From Mantis religiosa (taxonomy: Eukaryota > Arthropoda > Insecta > Mantodea > Mantidae), in NCBI GenBank assembly GCA_030765055.1, contig CM060951.1, positions 49,228,291-49,292,290 on the forward strand: DNA of 64,000 nucleotides, in the 5' to 3' direction. This document shows positions 23,190 to 35,690 of this stretch, piece by piece (position 1 is the first letter of the stretch; the number at the start of each line of letters is the position of its first letter). Both the position numbers and the translations under genes were made by a program. Under the pieces are notes generated by a model. That model was not told the DNA's origin. It did no database searches and was given only the letters and a program-made list of their open reading frames with translations.

Positions 23190-24443
23190 GTAATGTATGC
23201 ACTCTTCCGCAACTGTTGGATAACGGCTGCTTACAAACAAATATTCCATATTTCAAACTTAAACATTTATATTAAACATTCATTTAAAACATTCCCATAG
23301 TTTGGAAAATATGCTTTGAAAAATCACTCTAACTTCTTTTTTATAAATTCATCTGTTTTTGACACAATATTTATTTCAAATAATAAGTTCAGATATACAA
23401 AACATTGTTAAAATATTAGTGTACACGGTGACTTATAAACACAGGATACAGAGCTTACATGGCGGCTGCATTAACCTGTTGCTAACACAAAATCAGTTAC
23501 GGTCGTGAAATTCTTTAACTCCCCTTACTTCAGAAAAATATTGGGGAAGCATTTAAAGCATTGCGTTTCGAAGATACTATCATTTAACAAGACTTTCTTT
23601 AAAACCTTTTACAAGTTTTTAAATCAACACCAGATAATTCAATTGCAGTGATTTGCTTAATAACTTCTTTACCTCCGTAATAAACAACTTAGCTGTATTC
23701 AAAAGTCACTATACTTAAAAGGATGTCATGCTTATAAAATCCAGAAAAACGCCATTATGTTGCATAATTCTTGAACTTTTTTCTTTTCAATTTTTTATGT
23801 TTCTCATTTCAAAAGGGATTTCTATGATGTCCACCAATTTTATAGCATTAAATCTCAGGAAATTCTATTATAAGCGAAAACAATAATTTTCGATATCAAA
23901 AAATATTTACACACCTGAACCCCAACGTTGCAAAACAACATGAACATTCCACCAATGACCTTTGCTCTTTAGGTGTCGTTCACTCCAAATTTTGGTCACT
24001 GCAAAGAACCAGTTTAGTGGCTACTGCAAAAACTCTAATAGTTGTAAAAAATGCTAGGCCTGTTTGAAAATTGGGTGCATAGTGTCACAGAAAGAATGTT
24101 ACACGGGAGACAAAAGTAATTCAGAAATAAGTTCAACTTCCTGTGAATGTTAAATTTTATCTGTAAACAATTAAGATACGCTGTTGTTTTTCTACCCCAA
24201 ATATTACAAAATTCATTATATTATACTTAACATATTTGTAGTGAGTTCATTCAGTAACGTATTCTTGTGGTAAACCTAGTGCAACATTTAGAAGTTTCAA
24301 AGACAATTTGCTAATTGTGAGTCATTTGAAGTTGAGAAGTAAAACAGCGCTCCTCTAATCTCAGTGTAGATTTTCTGTCTAACATGTAATTTGGTCTGTA
24401 CTGTTTTTGCTCAAATATACAGTCCCCTTATTAACGGAGCCAC
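23190..24443. other. Intron-like unassigned stretch (copy 1)
   Basis: AT-rich, alignable to 49418-50760 but with many substitutions and small indels, including two copy-2 insertions of about 28 and 50 bp. No repeat or exon recognised. Confidence 0.5.
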
Positions 24444-24609
24444 GATTTCTTTTCGTTAATTTACGTCCTCCAACGTTTTCATATCGGGCGATGAATGAAA
24501 TGATGCTCAAATTAGTCCAGGGTCCGTAGATCTTTAAGTTAACAGACATTCATTTTTCAGGATATGGGAAAACCTTACCCAGATAACTCACCCTGACCGA
24601 TATTCGAAC

Positions 24610-24793
24610 GTTTTTTTCTTATTTAATAGCTTTTCATTATTTCCGTTTATTTTATTAACTGTTTTACTTATTTTCACACATATTCATTATACACATAAAC
24701 ACCCATACTCAAGGCGGGACTCGAACCCGCGACCCTCTACGAGGCGGAACGCTAGAAACGTACGCTCTAGCGAGTATGGCTACGAGGGCTGGC
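24610..24793 (-). mobile_element. SINE-G copy
   Basis: Reverse-oriented: T-rich tail, body ttcattat-ttcc-gtttatttt and cacataaacacccata, then B box GGCGGGACTCGAACCCGCG and head ending tacgagggctggc. Matches 39760-39963 and 50914-51103. Confidence 0.8.
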
Positions 24794-24796
24794 AAA

Positions 24797-24901
24797 TTAT
24801 CTTGGTTGGAGAAAAATCCCTACCCCCACCACCGGGAATGGAACCCGGGACCCCTAGCACAGCAGGCAGGTGCTCTACCGACCGAGCTACGAGTGAGCCC
24901 A
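24797..24901 (-). mobile_element. SINE-H copy
   Basis: Reverse-oriented tRNA-like head: B box GGGAATGGAACCCGGGACC and A box accgaccgagctacgag (GTAGCTCGGTCGGTAGAGC on the other strand, a canonical D-arm). It lies directly behind SINE-G. Confidence 0.75.
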
Positions 24902-24987
24902 CAACTCGGGACCTCTTCAATGTGAGGCAGACACGCCACCATCTAGACTATCGAGGTGGGCAACGAAGCCACTTTATAATTTTGAGA

Positions 24988-25228
24988 AATGTGTAGTGTT
25001 TAAAGCCCGCTTTTACTACATACGTCACCGCAGGCAATGACACTAATGATACATTAAATGAAGATGGAGCACCGGTGGAATGAGATGGTGGGGAAACCGG
25101 AGATTCCGGAGAAAACCCGCCCCAGCGCCGTGTTGTCCATCACAAATCTCACTTTGCGGTCGCCTGGGATCGAACCGTGGCCGCCTTGGTGAGAGTCAAG
25201 CGGTCTAACCACTGAGCCCGACGCGGCC
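24988..25228 (-). mobile_element. SINE-B copy with 13-bp TSD
   Basis: Flanked by perfect repeats tataattttgaga (24975-24987 and 25229-25241). Body landmarks match 19108-19349. This copy has an empty site (cgcaggcaatgaca) where copy 2 holds a 499-bp insertion. Confidence 0.95.
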
Positions 25229-25241
25229 TATAATTTTGAGA

Positions 25242-26256
25242 TATAGACCTTTGTTTATAATGATTACAATGATTGGATCTTAACTGTATGGGTCTGGGCA
25301 TAATGAATTTCTATCACGTTTCTCAATTTGAACAGGAAAATGCCAGTTGGCGCTACTCACTTGGGGTTAATTTGCAGTAAATAACAGGGATCTCTTGATC
25401 GATGCCTGCATATGCATTACCTCTTGCTCATTACCTCTTACGTAGATAAACATTGATATATTTTTTTTCTTCTCTCATTTCTAATGTTTTGGTCTTCAGT
25501 TAGAAGTTCGTTTGTAACAAACAGTTATAACTGCTGTTTGTTTCGTGGTATATAAGTAAAACTACGGGAATATGTTTTAAAAAAAATAACCTATTTACCT
25601 ACTGTTTTAAGAAATAACATTTATAGAAATATAATATTATTTTCTATGCATAAATATATTCACTTTATATGTTAAATAATGAAAATGATCATGAACAGTG
25701 CTTAAGTTTTACAGGGGGCGTTCCCACTCAAAGATGACGTGTATATTTACCTGGATTTCGCTGTAGTTCCACTTCCTGTGAGGCTTCCTCAGTGTCCCCC
25801 TCAGCTTTGTCCTTTTAACCTTTCAACGCTTCCACTGCTAAGAGAGTATATTCGTCGGAGCCATATCTTCTTTTGTGGCCGTATGTGATTAACATACCTG
25901 ACTGTATTTATGTTATGTGGTATCCTAAATTGAATGCTTAGGAGTTCAATTGTTTGGCTTTTATTTTGGATAAGTACACGACGTTGCATTTCACTCTTTC
26001 TACTTTCTCTGGTACTTAATCTATTAGTATTTAGACCAAGTATTTCACCGCAAAATACATGTTTAGACACCACTTGATTCCAAAGCAATATTTCTATTGA
26101 AAGGTACTTGTGTGTGTCTGGCTGTTTTTGAAAGCATAAATAAAAATTCAAAACTCGGTATTTCAGTTCGGCACCTTCCACAGCTGACACACGATTTTCA
26201 AGAAAATTCTCCAATCCCAACTACCCTTTATACTGAAAAAATTGTTAGTTTTCAGT
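25242..26256. other. Unassigned; contains a 139-codon open frame (-) kept in both copies
   Basis: The minus-strand frame at 25801-26220 opens with TTG directly after a TAG, has no ATG start, and differs at many residues from its partner at 52627-53046, though neither has an internal stop. I do not recognise it. It could be a relic or chance; see findings. Confidence 0.35.
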
Positions 26257-26266
26257 AACACAAAAT

Positions 26267-26483
26267 GTTGAGAGTGAACATGAGAAACTCAATGCTACGG
26301 CCGGAATTTGAACCACGGATCTCCTGGTTTCCGTCCAGTCGCTCTTACCTATTGAGCTACCATGGCCAACTTTCCGGAAACCAGGAGATCCGTGGTTCAA
26401 ATTCCGGCCGTGGCATTGAGTTTTTTATGTTAACTCTATCTATAAGAAAACTTAGCCTAAATACGGCTAGATCAATTAATTAA
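26267..26483. mobile_element. SINE-F inverted dimer with 10-bp TSD
   Basis: Flanks aacacaaaat at 26257-26266 and 26484-26493. The left arm carries the tRNA-like head in antisense (ggaatttgaaccacggatctcctggtttccg); the right arm repeats it in sense (cggaaaccaggagatccgtg onward). The loop between the paired arms is about 40 bp. The right end keeps the family tail (caattaatt). Confidence 0.85.
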
Positions 26484-26493
26484 AACACAAAAT

Positions 26494-26974
26494 ATGTCTA
26501 GCTATTTTGATTAACACATTATATGTTTAACATATTTGGATAACAAATTAAATAAGTTTCTTGAATTTTCTGGGAAAGACTTGTGGTGTTCATCCTGAAC
26601 GATTTCGTTTTAACTGGAAACCGTAAGAGAGACAAAACATCACTATAGGAAAATATGGATTTTGTTAAAGGACACGATTTGTATAAAAAATGTTTTATGT
26701 ACTTTACCATTTTTCGGATACCATTTTTCTTTTTATTACTTTTAATTTTCAGAACTATTATTCAAATAGGAGTCATTCAACTTTCCGTTTCGATCCCGCA
26801 AAGAGCAAGGAATTACAATTTTTTTGTGGCACACTCTTTAAAACTTGATATTTTGCCGTCATATTACTTTCTCTACACGCATACAAGCTATTCTTATAAA
26901 CACTTACTCTTCTATCTACTTCATGTTATTCAAGATAAACATTTGCAGAAATTATTTTATTGCTATTTTTTGTG
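26494..26974. other. Unassigned stretch
   Basis: AT-rich, almost identical in copy 2. Around 26735-26815 a ttttcag acceptor-like site precedes a short coding-like run (NYYSNRSHSTFRFDPAKSK in one frame), but there is no donor or homologue I recognise. Confidence 0.35.
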
Positions 26975-27240
26975 GCCGCACCATGGTTCAGTGCTTAGAC
27001 TGCTTGGCTCTTACCTAGGGGCCCGGGTTCGATCCCAGGCGACCGTAAAGTGGGATTTGTGGTGGACAACATAGCGCTGGGGTGGGTTTCCTCCGGGTCC
27101 TTCGGTTTCCCCCACCATAAATCCACCAAGTACTCCATCAATCATTCATCTCAGGCGTTGGACCGAACGCTCTACACTGATTTCATCTCAGGTCAGATGC
27201 TTCGGCTCCCTCGCTCTGAGGAAACCCAAGCGGATCCTAA
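26975..27240 (+). mobile_element. SINE-B variant
   Basis: tRNA-like head GGCCGCACCATGGTTCAGTG, B box GGTTCGATCCCAGGCG, then aaagtgggatttgtggtgga and gggtggg-tttcctcc, the SINE-B body plan. The 3' half (catctcaggcgttggaccg onward) differs from the copies at 19.1 and 25.0 kb, so this is a subfamily. Confidence 0.75.
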
Positions 27241-28312
27241 CATCAGCATTGACGAGAAAGGGAGGACAAAAATAACTTTTTTGTACGTACAAGGAAATAT
27301 GAGACTTCAATATATTTATTATAAGTGATAGGTATTTTAAGAATACAGCTGGTTGCTATGTAATGACTTTAAAATTCTGTTCTCTTCGTAGGCCAGAAGT
27401 TATAAAAAAGAATAGCTTATCCTATCTGAGAAAAGTGTACTTTGCAATTAAAACCAATTACAATTAATTTCTCGGAAATGGTATTTTATCTACGAAATTC
27501 ACATGACATAAATTGTATGTTTTAGCAAGTCCAGAATGAAGGAGACTCCAGAAATTATTCCAGGAGTATTCAAGATATACATTTTATTTGCTCTATTAAA
27601 ATATGGAATTAATCAGGTAAAGGGTAGTTTAGGGTGAGCTACTTTCCTCTTGGAAGATGCTGAACTACGTTGAGTTTTAATCGGTTGCTGAGCATGCAGG
27701 TGCAAGTTACTTCTGTATCACTCCACATTCACAGAAACTAGATTGGAGCCATGCCACTCTCAGCAGAATTGGCTGACTTACAAACTTAAGCGAAAGGTAA
27801 CTGAGGGTGCACGCGTCTGAAACCGCGGTAAGCATACAGCGCAAAGCAGATAATATCGGCTTGGTTGAATCAGCATCACTAGTGCACCGAATATGCAGCT
27901 AAGATTACGGTGGACCATTTCAAACGCATACAACTAGCTACTTTCTGTATCACGTAGAGAAGATATTGTGGTTCACACAAAATTTCGATACCAGGATTTT
28001 ATTGCTAATGTATGTGTGTGTAAGTCAGTGGGCCTATGAACAGCATTAATTCAAACGAAAGTTCAGGTACAACAGAAATTTATAAAGGAAATCCCTCCAC
28101 CACCAACTGCGTTTTACATATTTTTCAAAATCTTTTACTTTTAAAGAATTGTGTTAACGATTTGCTTTAAAATATCACATATCTTAGGTATTTACATGAC
28201 AACTAAAATGTATATTCTAAATTGTCTGGGAATAATCTGTGGAGTTCTCTTTAATTGCGACGACCTTTCTATTACTTGTTAGTCCTAATAATTATACACC
28301 AACTAACTACAT
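27241..28312. other. Unassigned stretch
   Basis: No gene or repeat recognised. Nearly identical to copy 2 until about 28,010, where copy 2 carries extra sequence including a CG/TG dinucleotide run. Confidence 0.5.
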
Positions 28313-28566
28313 TTTTTTTTTTTTTTTTTTGTAATTTACGTCCTCCAACGTTAAGTCATATCGGACGCTAAATGAATTGGGTGAAATGATGCTCAAATGA
28401 GTTCAGGGTCCATGGAGCTTAGAGTTACCCGACATTCGTCTTGAAGGATAAGGGAAAACCCCGGAAAAAGCTTATCCAGGTAACTCACCCTTACCGAGAT
28501 TCGAACTCGGGACCTCTTTCTTGAACTTGAGGCAGACATGCTACCATCTACGCTACCGAGGCGGGG
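28313..28566 (-). mobile_element. SINE-A copy with 12-bp TSD
   Basis: Flanked by aactaactacat (28301-28312 and 28567-28578). Has a long poly-T (poly-A tail on the other strand), gtaatttacgtcctccaacg, body, B box and head accgaggcgggg. Confidence 0.95.
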
Positions 28567-28657
28567 AACTAACTACATATTACGCTGGTCTTATTGCAAA
28601 ATGAAGCTTTGTTGTGTAGTCACTCATTTTCGAGATGTAACTTATATCTTGCAAAAT

Positions 28658-29190
28658 AAGACCTGAAGATTTCCTGGCGACGAATATGCTCAAGTTATTC
28701 CAGGGAAGCAAGCCAGGTGAAAAGACGATTAGAAATAGACGTATCGGAAGCGTACATTTCTCCCATCATCAGGATATTTATAAAATGTTATAACCACAAA
28801 TGAAACACCGGATATAACACAAATATAAACAAAGGCAAAACACTATCAAAATTCGCATTACTGAACAAAAGACTGTTTTCAGTAAATTAAATGCCAGGTC
28901 AGGAGATGGCGTGAGTATAGAAAATTGTGTCAAAGAAACGTAACTACTTAACTTGATTATCAAGCTGTATTGATCTGTGCTTCTTAATTTCACGGATTTC
29001 CAAGAGGAGCTGAACTGGAATCCAGCATTACGATTAAGCGTGTTCCGCTCGGAAGAAATGGCCAAAGCCTCCTTAACTCTCCGCTCCCAGTAACTGTTGC
29101 ATTTTGCCAAGATGGTCGTCTCCCGAAAATTGGCTCTATGGTCATTATCAAAACAATGCTCTGCCAGCCCAGACTTCTCAGGTTGCATTT
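28658..29190 (-). mobile_element. Penelope-like element 3' end
   Basis: The minus strand encodes KSGLAEHCFDNDHRANFRE, then TTILAKCNSYWERRVKEAL and SSERNTLNRNAGFQ (about 29188-28985). I recognise this as the distal part of the GIY-YIG endonuclease region at the C-terminus of Penelope-like retroelements. The reverse transcriptase is missing. Downstream (28658-28775) is the noncoding block with catcatcagg also seen at 18.1 kb. Frame changes near 29190 mark decay. Assignment is from memory of the family. Confidence 0.7.
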
Positions 29191-29247
29191 AACAAATGCT
29201 CCGTTCATGTTCGTTTATTCTGGTAGCAACGATCCTTCCAGTTTGTG

Positions 29248-29487
29248 TGTCGCCCGCCTCGGTAGCACAGATGGCAGCTTGTCTGCCCTACGTTCAAGAG
29301 ATACCGAGTTCGAATCTCAGTTAGGGTGAGTTACCTGGATACGGTTTTTTCCGGGTTTTCCCTTATCCTTCAAGACAAATGTCGGGTAACTGTAAGCTCC
29401 ATGGACCCTGGACTCTTTTGAGCATCATTTCACCCAATTATTCAACGTGCGATATGAATTAACGTTGGCAGACGTAAATAAAAAAAA
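29248..29487 (+). mobile_element. SINE-A copy, sense orientation
   Basis: Reads gcccgcctcggtagcacaga (A-box region), GAGTTCGAATCTC (B box), then the body to ggcagacgtaaata and an A run. Flanks tccagtttgtg / tccggtttgtg give an 11-bp TSD with one mismatch; the copy-2 counterpart is perfect. Confidence 0.9.
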
Positions 29488-29711
29488 TCCGGTTTGTGAT
29501 ATATATTTTATATGTTATGTATTTTATATAAATATATTTTTATATAAATATATTTTATATTTCTTGCAGTTTTCAACTACTTTAACTCTTCTCAAATGTT
29601 TTTTCTCACGGCCATATAAATCTATTATATGGCAGTACGTGTTTTAAAAATTTCACTATCACATTGAAGGTTTAACTATATTAACAAGGCCATAGTAGAA
29701 TAAGCTATATA

Positions 29712-30609
29712 CGAGGGCTGTTCAATAAAGAATGATCACAATTTTCTTTTTGATAACGTACCTTTACTCAACCTCATAATTTTGATGGTCCTTCTCAAAA
29801 TAGTCTCCCCTGAATGCGATTCACTTGTCCCAGCGTTTCTGCCAGTCTTCAAAGATATGCTGGAAACCATTTTTTGAGAGATCCTTCAAAATCGCCTCCG
29901 CAGCCTTCGCCACTGCTTCTGTCTCCCATGAAGGCGTTTCTTCAAGTTAGGGAATACAAAAAGGTCACATGGGGCTAAATCCGGACTGTAGAGAGGGTGA
30001 GAGATGCACTTCACTTTGATTTTTGCAAGATGTTCGGCAACAACTTTGGCAATATGCAGCCGCGCATTATCGTGGTGCAGTAACCAGCCTGCTTTACGGA
30101 AATGTGGTCTTTTGCGCCTGATATGGATGTTTTCAAGACATCCCTGTAGTATTGTCCAGTTACTGATGTGTGTGCAGGTACAACATGCTGATAAACCATT
30201 CCATGAATATAAAAAAATGAGATGATCATAACTTTCGCAGCAGAAGCAACCACTTTTGCTGTTTTGGGGGGTTGGTGATGAAGGAGATTTCCACACTGAG
30301 CTTTGCTGTTGCTCTCAGTATCAAAATGATGTAGCCAAGTTTCATCAGCAGTGATTACTTTTGAAAGAAACTCCGGATATTCCTCCAACATCAACTTTAA
30401 CTGCATGTTACCTCCATTGCAGCGATAGGCGATACTGAATATGTCTGAACTTTCCTGGTTCTCACAGGCGGGAACCAGGAGTACCAACAGTGAAACTACT
30501 GCGGCGTGTTTGTTTCACATTGGGCTAACAGAGTATAATAAGATTAAATTTTAGTGTAAAAAGTTCTGACCGTAAAAAATTATGATCATTCTTTATTGAA
30601 CAGCCCTCT
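29712..30609 (-). mobile_element. Mariner element 2 (copy 1), defective
   Basis: Inverted ends cgagggctgttcaataaaga and the matching right end with TA on both sides (29710-29711, 30610-30611). The last base is G to T. The transposase on the minus strand lacks its DNA-binding N-terminus: just after the ATG GAG GTA ACA start a deletion joins to the region before the catalytic core. The first (ADETWLHHF), second (LLHHDNARLHIA) and third (YSPDLAPCD) aspartates are all present, with 34 residues between the second and third. A 7-bp deletion near 30128 breaks the frame only in this copy. Confidence 0.95.
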
Positions 30610-30611
30610 TA

Positions 30612-30716
30612 TTTTCGGGAGACGACCATCTTGGCAAAATGCAACCGCTACTGGGAGTGGAGAATTAAGGAGGCTTTGGCCATTTCCTCCGAGAGGAACA
30701 CGCTTAATCGTGATCC
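30612..30716 (+). mobile_element. Penelope-like coding fragment beside mariner
   Basis: The plus strand encodes FRETTILAKCNRYWEWRIKE, then ALAISSERNTLNRDP, parallel to the fragment at 29188-28985 but in opposite orientation. It begins within 5 bp of the mariner end. Confidence 0.7.
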
Positions 30717-31062
30717 GACAATATATATTGTCAGTGTACTGCGCAATAATTAATTAATTTTTAAAATAAATAAAAATGAAGAATTTTGTTTTTACTCTTT
30801 TTATGTATAAGTTGGCTCACAGAAGCTGAAAGTAAGATATGAGTGAAAACAATAGATTAATACTGAGATAGCTAAATGCGAAAACAAGTGAATGTGTACA
30901 TAAAAAGCAGCCATATTGAGCGGATTAGGTAGGCAAATAAAATGCCTGATAAGGTTATCAACATCTTTTGCAGTTGTATTCTCAAAGATATGAACTTGAA
31001 TTTGTGCAATTGTTATTTATATTAGCTTCTGGTTCACACCGCCAAAGAAGCCTGCCGAAGTA
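30717..31062. other. Unassigned AT-rich stretch
   Basis: No feature recognised. Confidence 0.5.
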
Positions 31063-31298
31063 TATATATTTTTTTTGTAGTTTACGTCCTCCAAAGTTAA
31101 GTCATATCGGACGATGAAGGGAATGGGTGAAATGATGCTCAAATGAGCCTAGGGTCCTTAGTTACCCGACATCCGCCTTTCAGTATAAGGGAAAACCCTG
31201 GAGAAAACCTTATCCAGGTAACTCGCTCTGACCGAGATTCGAACTCGAGACCTCTTGAACGTGAGGCAGACACGCTAACATCACGCTACCGAGCCGAG
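31063..31298 (-). mobile_element. SINE-A copy with 11-bp TSD
   Basis: Flanked by ctgccgaagta (31052-31062 and 31299-31309). It has standard body and B box GATTCGAACTCGAG; the head is accgagccgag. Confidence 0.95.
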
Positions 31299-31309
31299 CT
31301 GCCGAAGTA

Positions 31310-32457
<1,148 letters not shown>

Positions 32458-32704
32458 GCTTGCTTCTTAGAATGTTTCCACTACATAATACAAAACTATT
32501 TCTCAATCTAATATCTTAATATGTACGTAATTCACAAAGTAAGTGATGATCTGCTTATGAGCAATATGTGAGGTCAGAATGCAAGGAAATAGTAGGTACT
32601 TTCTCACTACCAGCATATTATGTTTTATTCCATATTATTGTACAATTGCACTTCGTATATAAAATGTTGAAATATACTGATAAGCAGAATGTTCCGGCTA
32701 TTTG

Positions 32705-32860
32705 TCGGTTCCGGGTGGCTCAGTTGGTGAGGCGTTGGCCTTCTAATTCATGAGCTCAAGCTTGGCCCAGATAAGTTTTCTTAAAAGCGACAGTCCCATG
32801 TCAGTAGAATTACTGGGAGGTAAAAGAATTCCCGCGGCAATTCCGGCACATCGGCGGCGC
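32705..32860 (+). mobile_element. SINE-I candidate (tRNA-like head)
   Basis: An A-box-like stretch, GGGTGGCTCAGTTGGTGAGGC, is followed by a degenerate B-box region (gagctcaagcttgg). The only other copy is its duplicate at 59458-59613, so the family is unproven. Confidence 0.4.
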
Positions 32861-33217
32861 TGATTCGATTCCGAAAATTGATGAAACAAAATATTTGTTT
32901 TCCGGCTGCACGCTCTGTCCTTTACTATACACAGCTACGCTTCTTTCTATTGTTTTTGAGAATTTGGTCTAAAATGTTCGAGAATTATATTATCTTTCTC
33001 TGAAAGAAAAATAGCATTTTATCATAGTTTTTCAGTTTGCAATAATTTAAAGGCCCACCATATTGTGTGCGGCTAGCGTTATGTGCATTTTTATGCTACT
33101 TTGTAGTGCCTAACATCCATTGACACAATGACAGATTTTCCGTTCACTAATCCTTAACGACATGGACCACCTAAGTCTCATAATCTGGAGAGCTCGTGTT
33201 TGATTCTTGATTATTTT
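32861..33217. other. Unassigned stretch
   Basis: No feature recognised. Confidence 0.45.
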
Positions 33218-33430
33218 TTTTTAATTAATGCCCTCCAATGTTAAGTCATGTTGGAGATGAATGAAATTATGCCCAAATGAGCCTAGGTTCACAGAGCTTA
33301 GAGTTACTCGACATTAGTATTTCAAGTTAAGGAGAAACCTCCAAAAAACTCGCCCTGACCGATATTCGAACTCCGGCACCTCTTGAACGTGAGGCAGACA
33401 TCCTACCATCTACGCTAACCAGACGAGCTT
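33218..33430 (-). mobile_element. SINE-A copy, diverged
   Basis: Shows atgccctccaatgttaagtc, gatgaatgaaattatgcccaa, B box GATATTCGAACTCCGG and head ctaaccagacgagc. It is older than the TSD-bearing copies. Confidence 0.85.
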
Positions 33431-33488
33431 GATTTTTGATTGACATCAGTTTTCTCTATATGGTTTTTCTTTTCACAGGATCTTCTTC

Positions 33489-33859
<371 letters not shown>

Positions 33860-34319
33860 TGTAATTTACGTTCTATATGGATGAAAAGTTGCTCAAATGA
33901 GCCCAGATTCCATTGAGCTTATTCCTTTTTTTGTAGTTTTACGTCCTCCAACGGTAAGTCATATCGGACGGTGAATGAAATGGGTGAAATGGTGCTCAAA
34001 TGTGTCCGGGGTCCATGGAGCTTAGAGCTACCCGACATTCATCTGTGAGAATAAGGGAAAACACCGGAAAAAACCTTATCCAGGTAACTCACCCTGGCCG
34101 AGATTCGAACTCGGGACCTCTTGAACGTAAGGCAGACACGCTACCATCTACGCTACCGAGGCGGGCCCATAGAGCTTAGAGTTACCTGACATTCATCTTT
34201 CATGATAAGGGAAAACCCCGGAAAAAACCTTATCCAGATAACTCACCCTGACCAAGATTCCAAGTCGGGACCTCTTGAACGTGAGCAGACACGCTACCAT
34301 CCACGCTACTGAGGCGGGC
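33860..34319 (-). mobile_element. SINE-A inserted into SINE-A
   Basis: The outer SINE-A occupies 33860-33921 and 34167-34319. The inner, complete SINE-A is 33922-34166. The junctions carry ccattgagctta (33910-33921) and ccatagagctta (34167-34178), a 12-bp TSD with one mismatch. Both are in the same orientation. Confidence 0.85.
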
Positions 34320-34639
34320 TATTTGTTTCTTATCCCGAAGAAACAAAATTTGATAACCTCGGGCCTATTTAAAAATTGTCAAATCACCACCAACCTGATT
34401 AAGGGATGTTTAAGGGAGAGCTGGGTGAAACTATTATTTTTTATATCATTGCATGTACTGATCCAGCTTTTCGCTGCATGTTGAACCATTACTAGATTCA
34501 CAAATTCCATTTTGAAATCAATATGTTTAAAAAATAATTGTTGTTTAAAATGAAGAATCAAATAAATTAAATATAAGTAGCCAAGTGTTTGTGATTGAAG
34601 GAAAACACATTCATCATCAATCCTGAGGACTGTTGCTTA

Positions 34640-34878
34640 AGCAAGCCCTCTGTGGGGGGGGGGGGGGAGTTGCGTGCCTGCCTCACATTCAAACCGTCCC
34701 GAGTTCGAATCTCAAACGGGGTGAGCTATCTGGATAGGGTTACATTTTCCGGGGTTTCACTTTACCCCGAAAGATTAATGTAAGGTAATTTTTAAGCTCT
34801 TTGAACACTGGGCTCCTTCAGCACTATTTCACCTCTTTAATTCGTCGTCCGATATAATTTGCGTTGGAGGACATTACG
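34640..34878 (+). mobile_element. SINE-A copy, sense, after a G run
   Basis: A G13-type run replaces the 5' head, then cgtgcctgcctcacattcaa, GAGTTCGAATCTC, and the body to gcgttggaggacattac. The head is truncated or overwritten by the homopolymer. Confidence 0.85.
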
Positions 34879-35384
34879 AAACGTTGTTTAGGTATGTAAA
34901 TTAGAAATGTTTAAGGGAAAAGTTAAATATCCCAATAATTAAGTTTTTGAAGATAAAAATGACAATTTTAAATGTTAGTAAGTTTAGAATTTCCTATATA
35001 AGTAATTTACGAGAACATAATATTAAATTTCGCATACAATACAGTGTAAAATGTATGTATCAAACTTAAGCTGAGCTAAAGTGTTTTTGAGGATTGATTT
35101 ACTAGAGGATTAACTTCAAGAAATCAAAAGTTTCAGAAACTTACTTTAAAAATTCAACATACTAGCATATACACATGAAAACAATGACTGATAAACCGTA
35201 CTTATAATACATAAAACTTTAAGATTGCATTCTTTAATAAAATTAATTATTAAAAACTTAAATATTTAAATGAGATATAGTATTACATTAATATTACTCT
35301 TTAATTTATGCATGTCACTGTGAGTCGTCCTGTAACAATGTTAAATTTATGCTCATGTATGCTGATAGCAATGCAGTGTCAGGA
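34879..35384. other. Unassigned AT-rich stretch
   Basis: No feature recognised. Confidence 0.5.
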
Positions 35385-35397
35385 AGCAACAGTATAG

Positions 35398-35677
35398 TGG
35401 AAACGTAGAGTCAGACTGAAAAATTCAATGCCATAGCCGGGATTTGAACCACGGATCTTCTGGTTTCCGTCCAGCCGCACTACCATTGTGCTACTATAGC
35501 CAACGTGCCGATATGACATTAAATTCTCCAACTGACTCGTATTTTCCCGGTAAACCACTTAGGAGTTCTCATAAACACATGAGACAACTACCTTAATGGC
35601 ATTGAATGTTGCAGTCTGACTCTACGTTTCCACAATTTAGCCTACATACGGCCAGTGTGAAAGAACAATTAATTTCC
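35398..35677. mobile_element. SINE-F inverted dimer with 13-bp TSD
   Basis: Flanked by perfect repeats agcaacagtatag (35385-35397 and 35678-35690). Internally, gtggaaacgtagagtcagac at the left end is inverted at about 35613-35632. The left arm holds the antisense tRNA-like head. The right arm starts within the body (gcattgaatgttgcagtc) and ends in the tail gaacaattaatttcc. Confidence 0.9.
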
Positions 35678-35690
35678 AGCAACAGTATAG

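Larger units (their letters stand above)
24444..24961 (-). mobile_element. SINE-A copy interrupted by SINE-G and SINE-H
   Basis: SINE-A sequence runs to gatattcgaac (24609) and resumes at aactcgggacctctt (24903). The outer flanks aacggagccac (24433-24443) and aacgaagccac (24962-24972) form an 11-bp TSD with one mismatch. The two inner elements therefore inserted into an existing SINE-A. Confidence 0.85.

Noticed and set aside
26735..26830. Exon with NYYSNRSHSTFRFDPAKSK
   Set aside because: An acceptor-like site exists but no donor, partner exon or recognised homolog; kept only as a note.
35398..35677. Interpretation as a DNA-transposon MITE because of the inverted repeat
   Set aside because: The inverted repeat is not at both exact termini, the TSD is 13 bp and the left ends vary between copies, which fits retroposition of an inverted dimer better.
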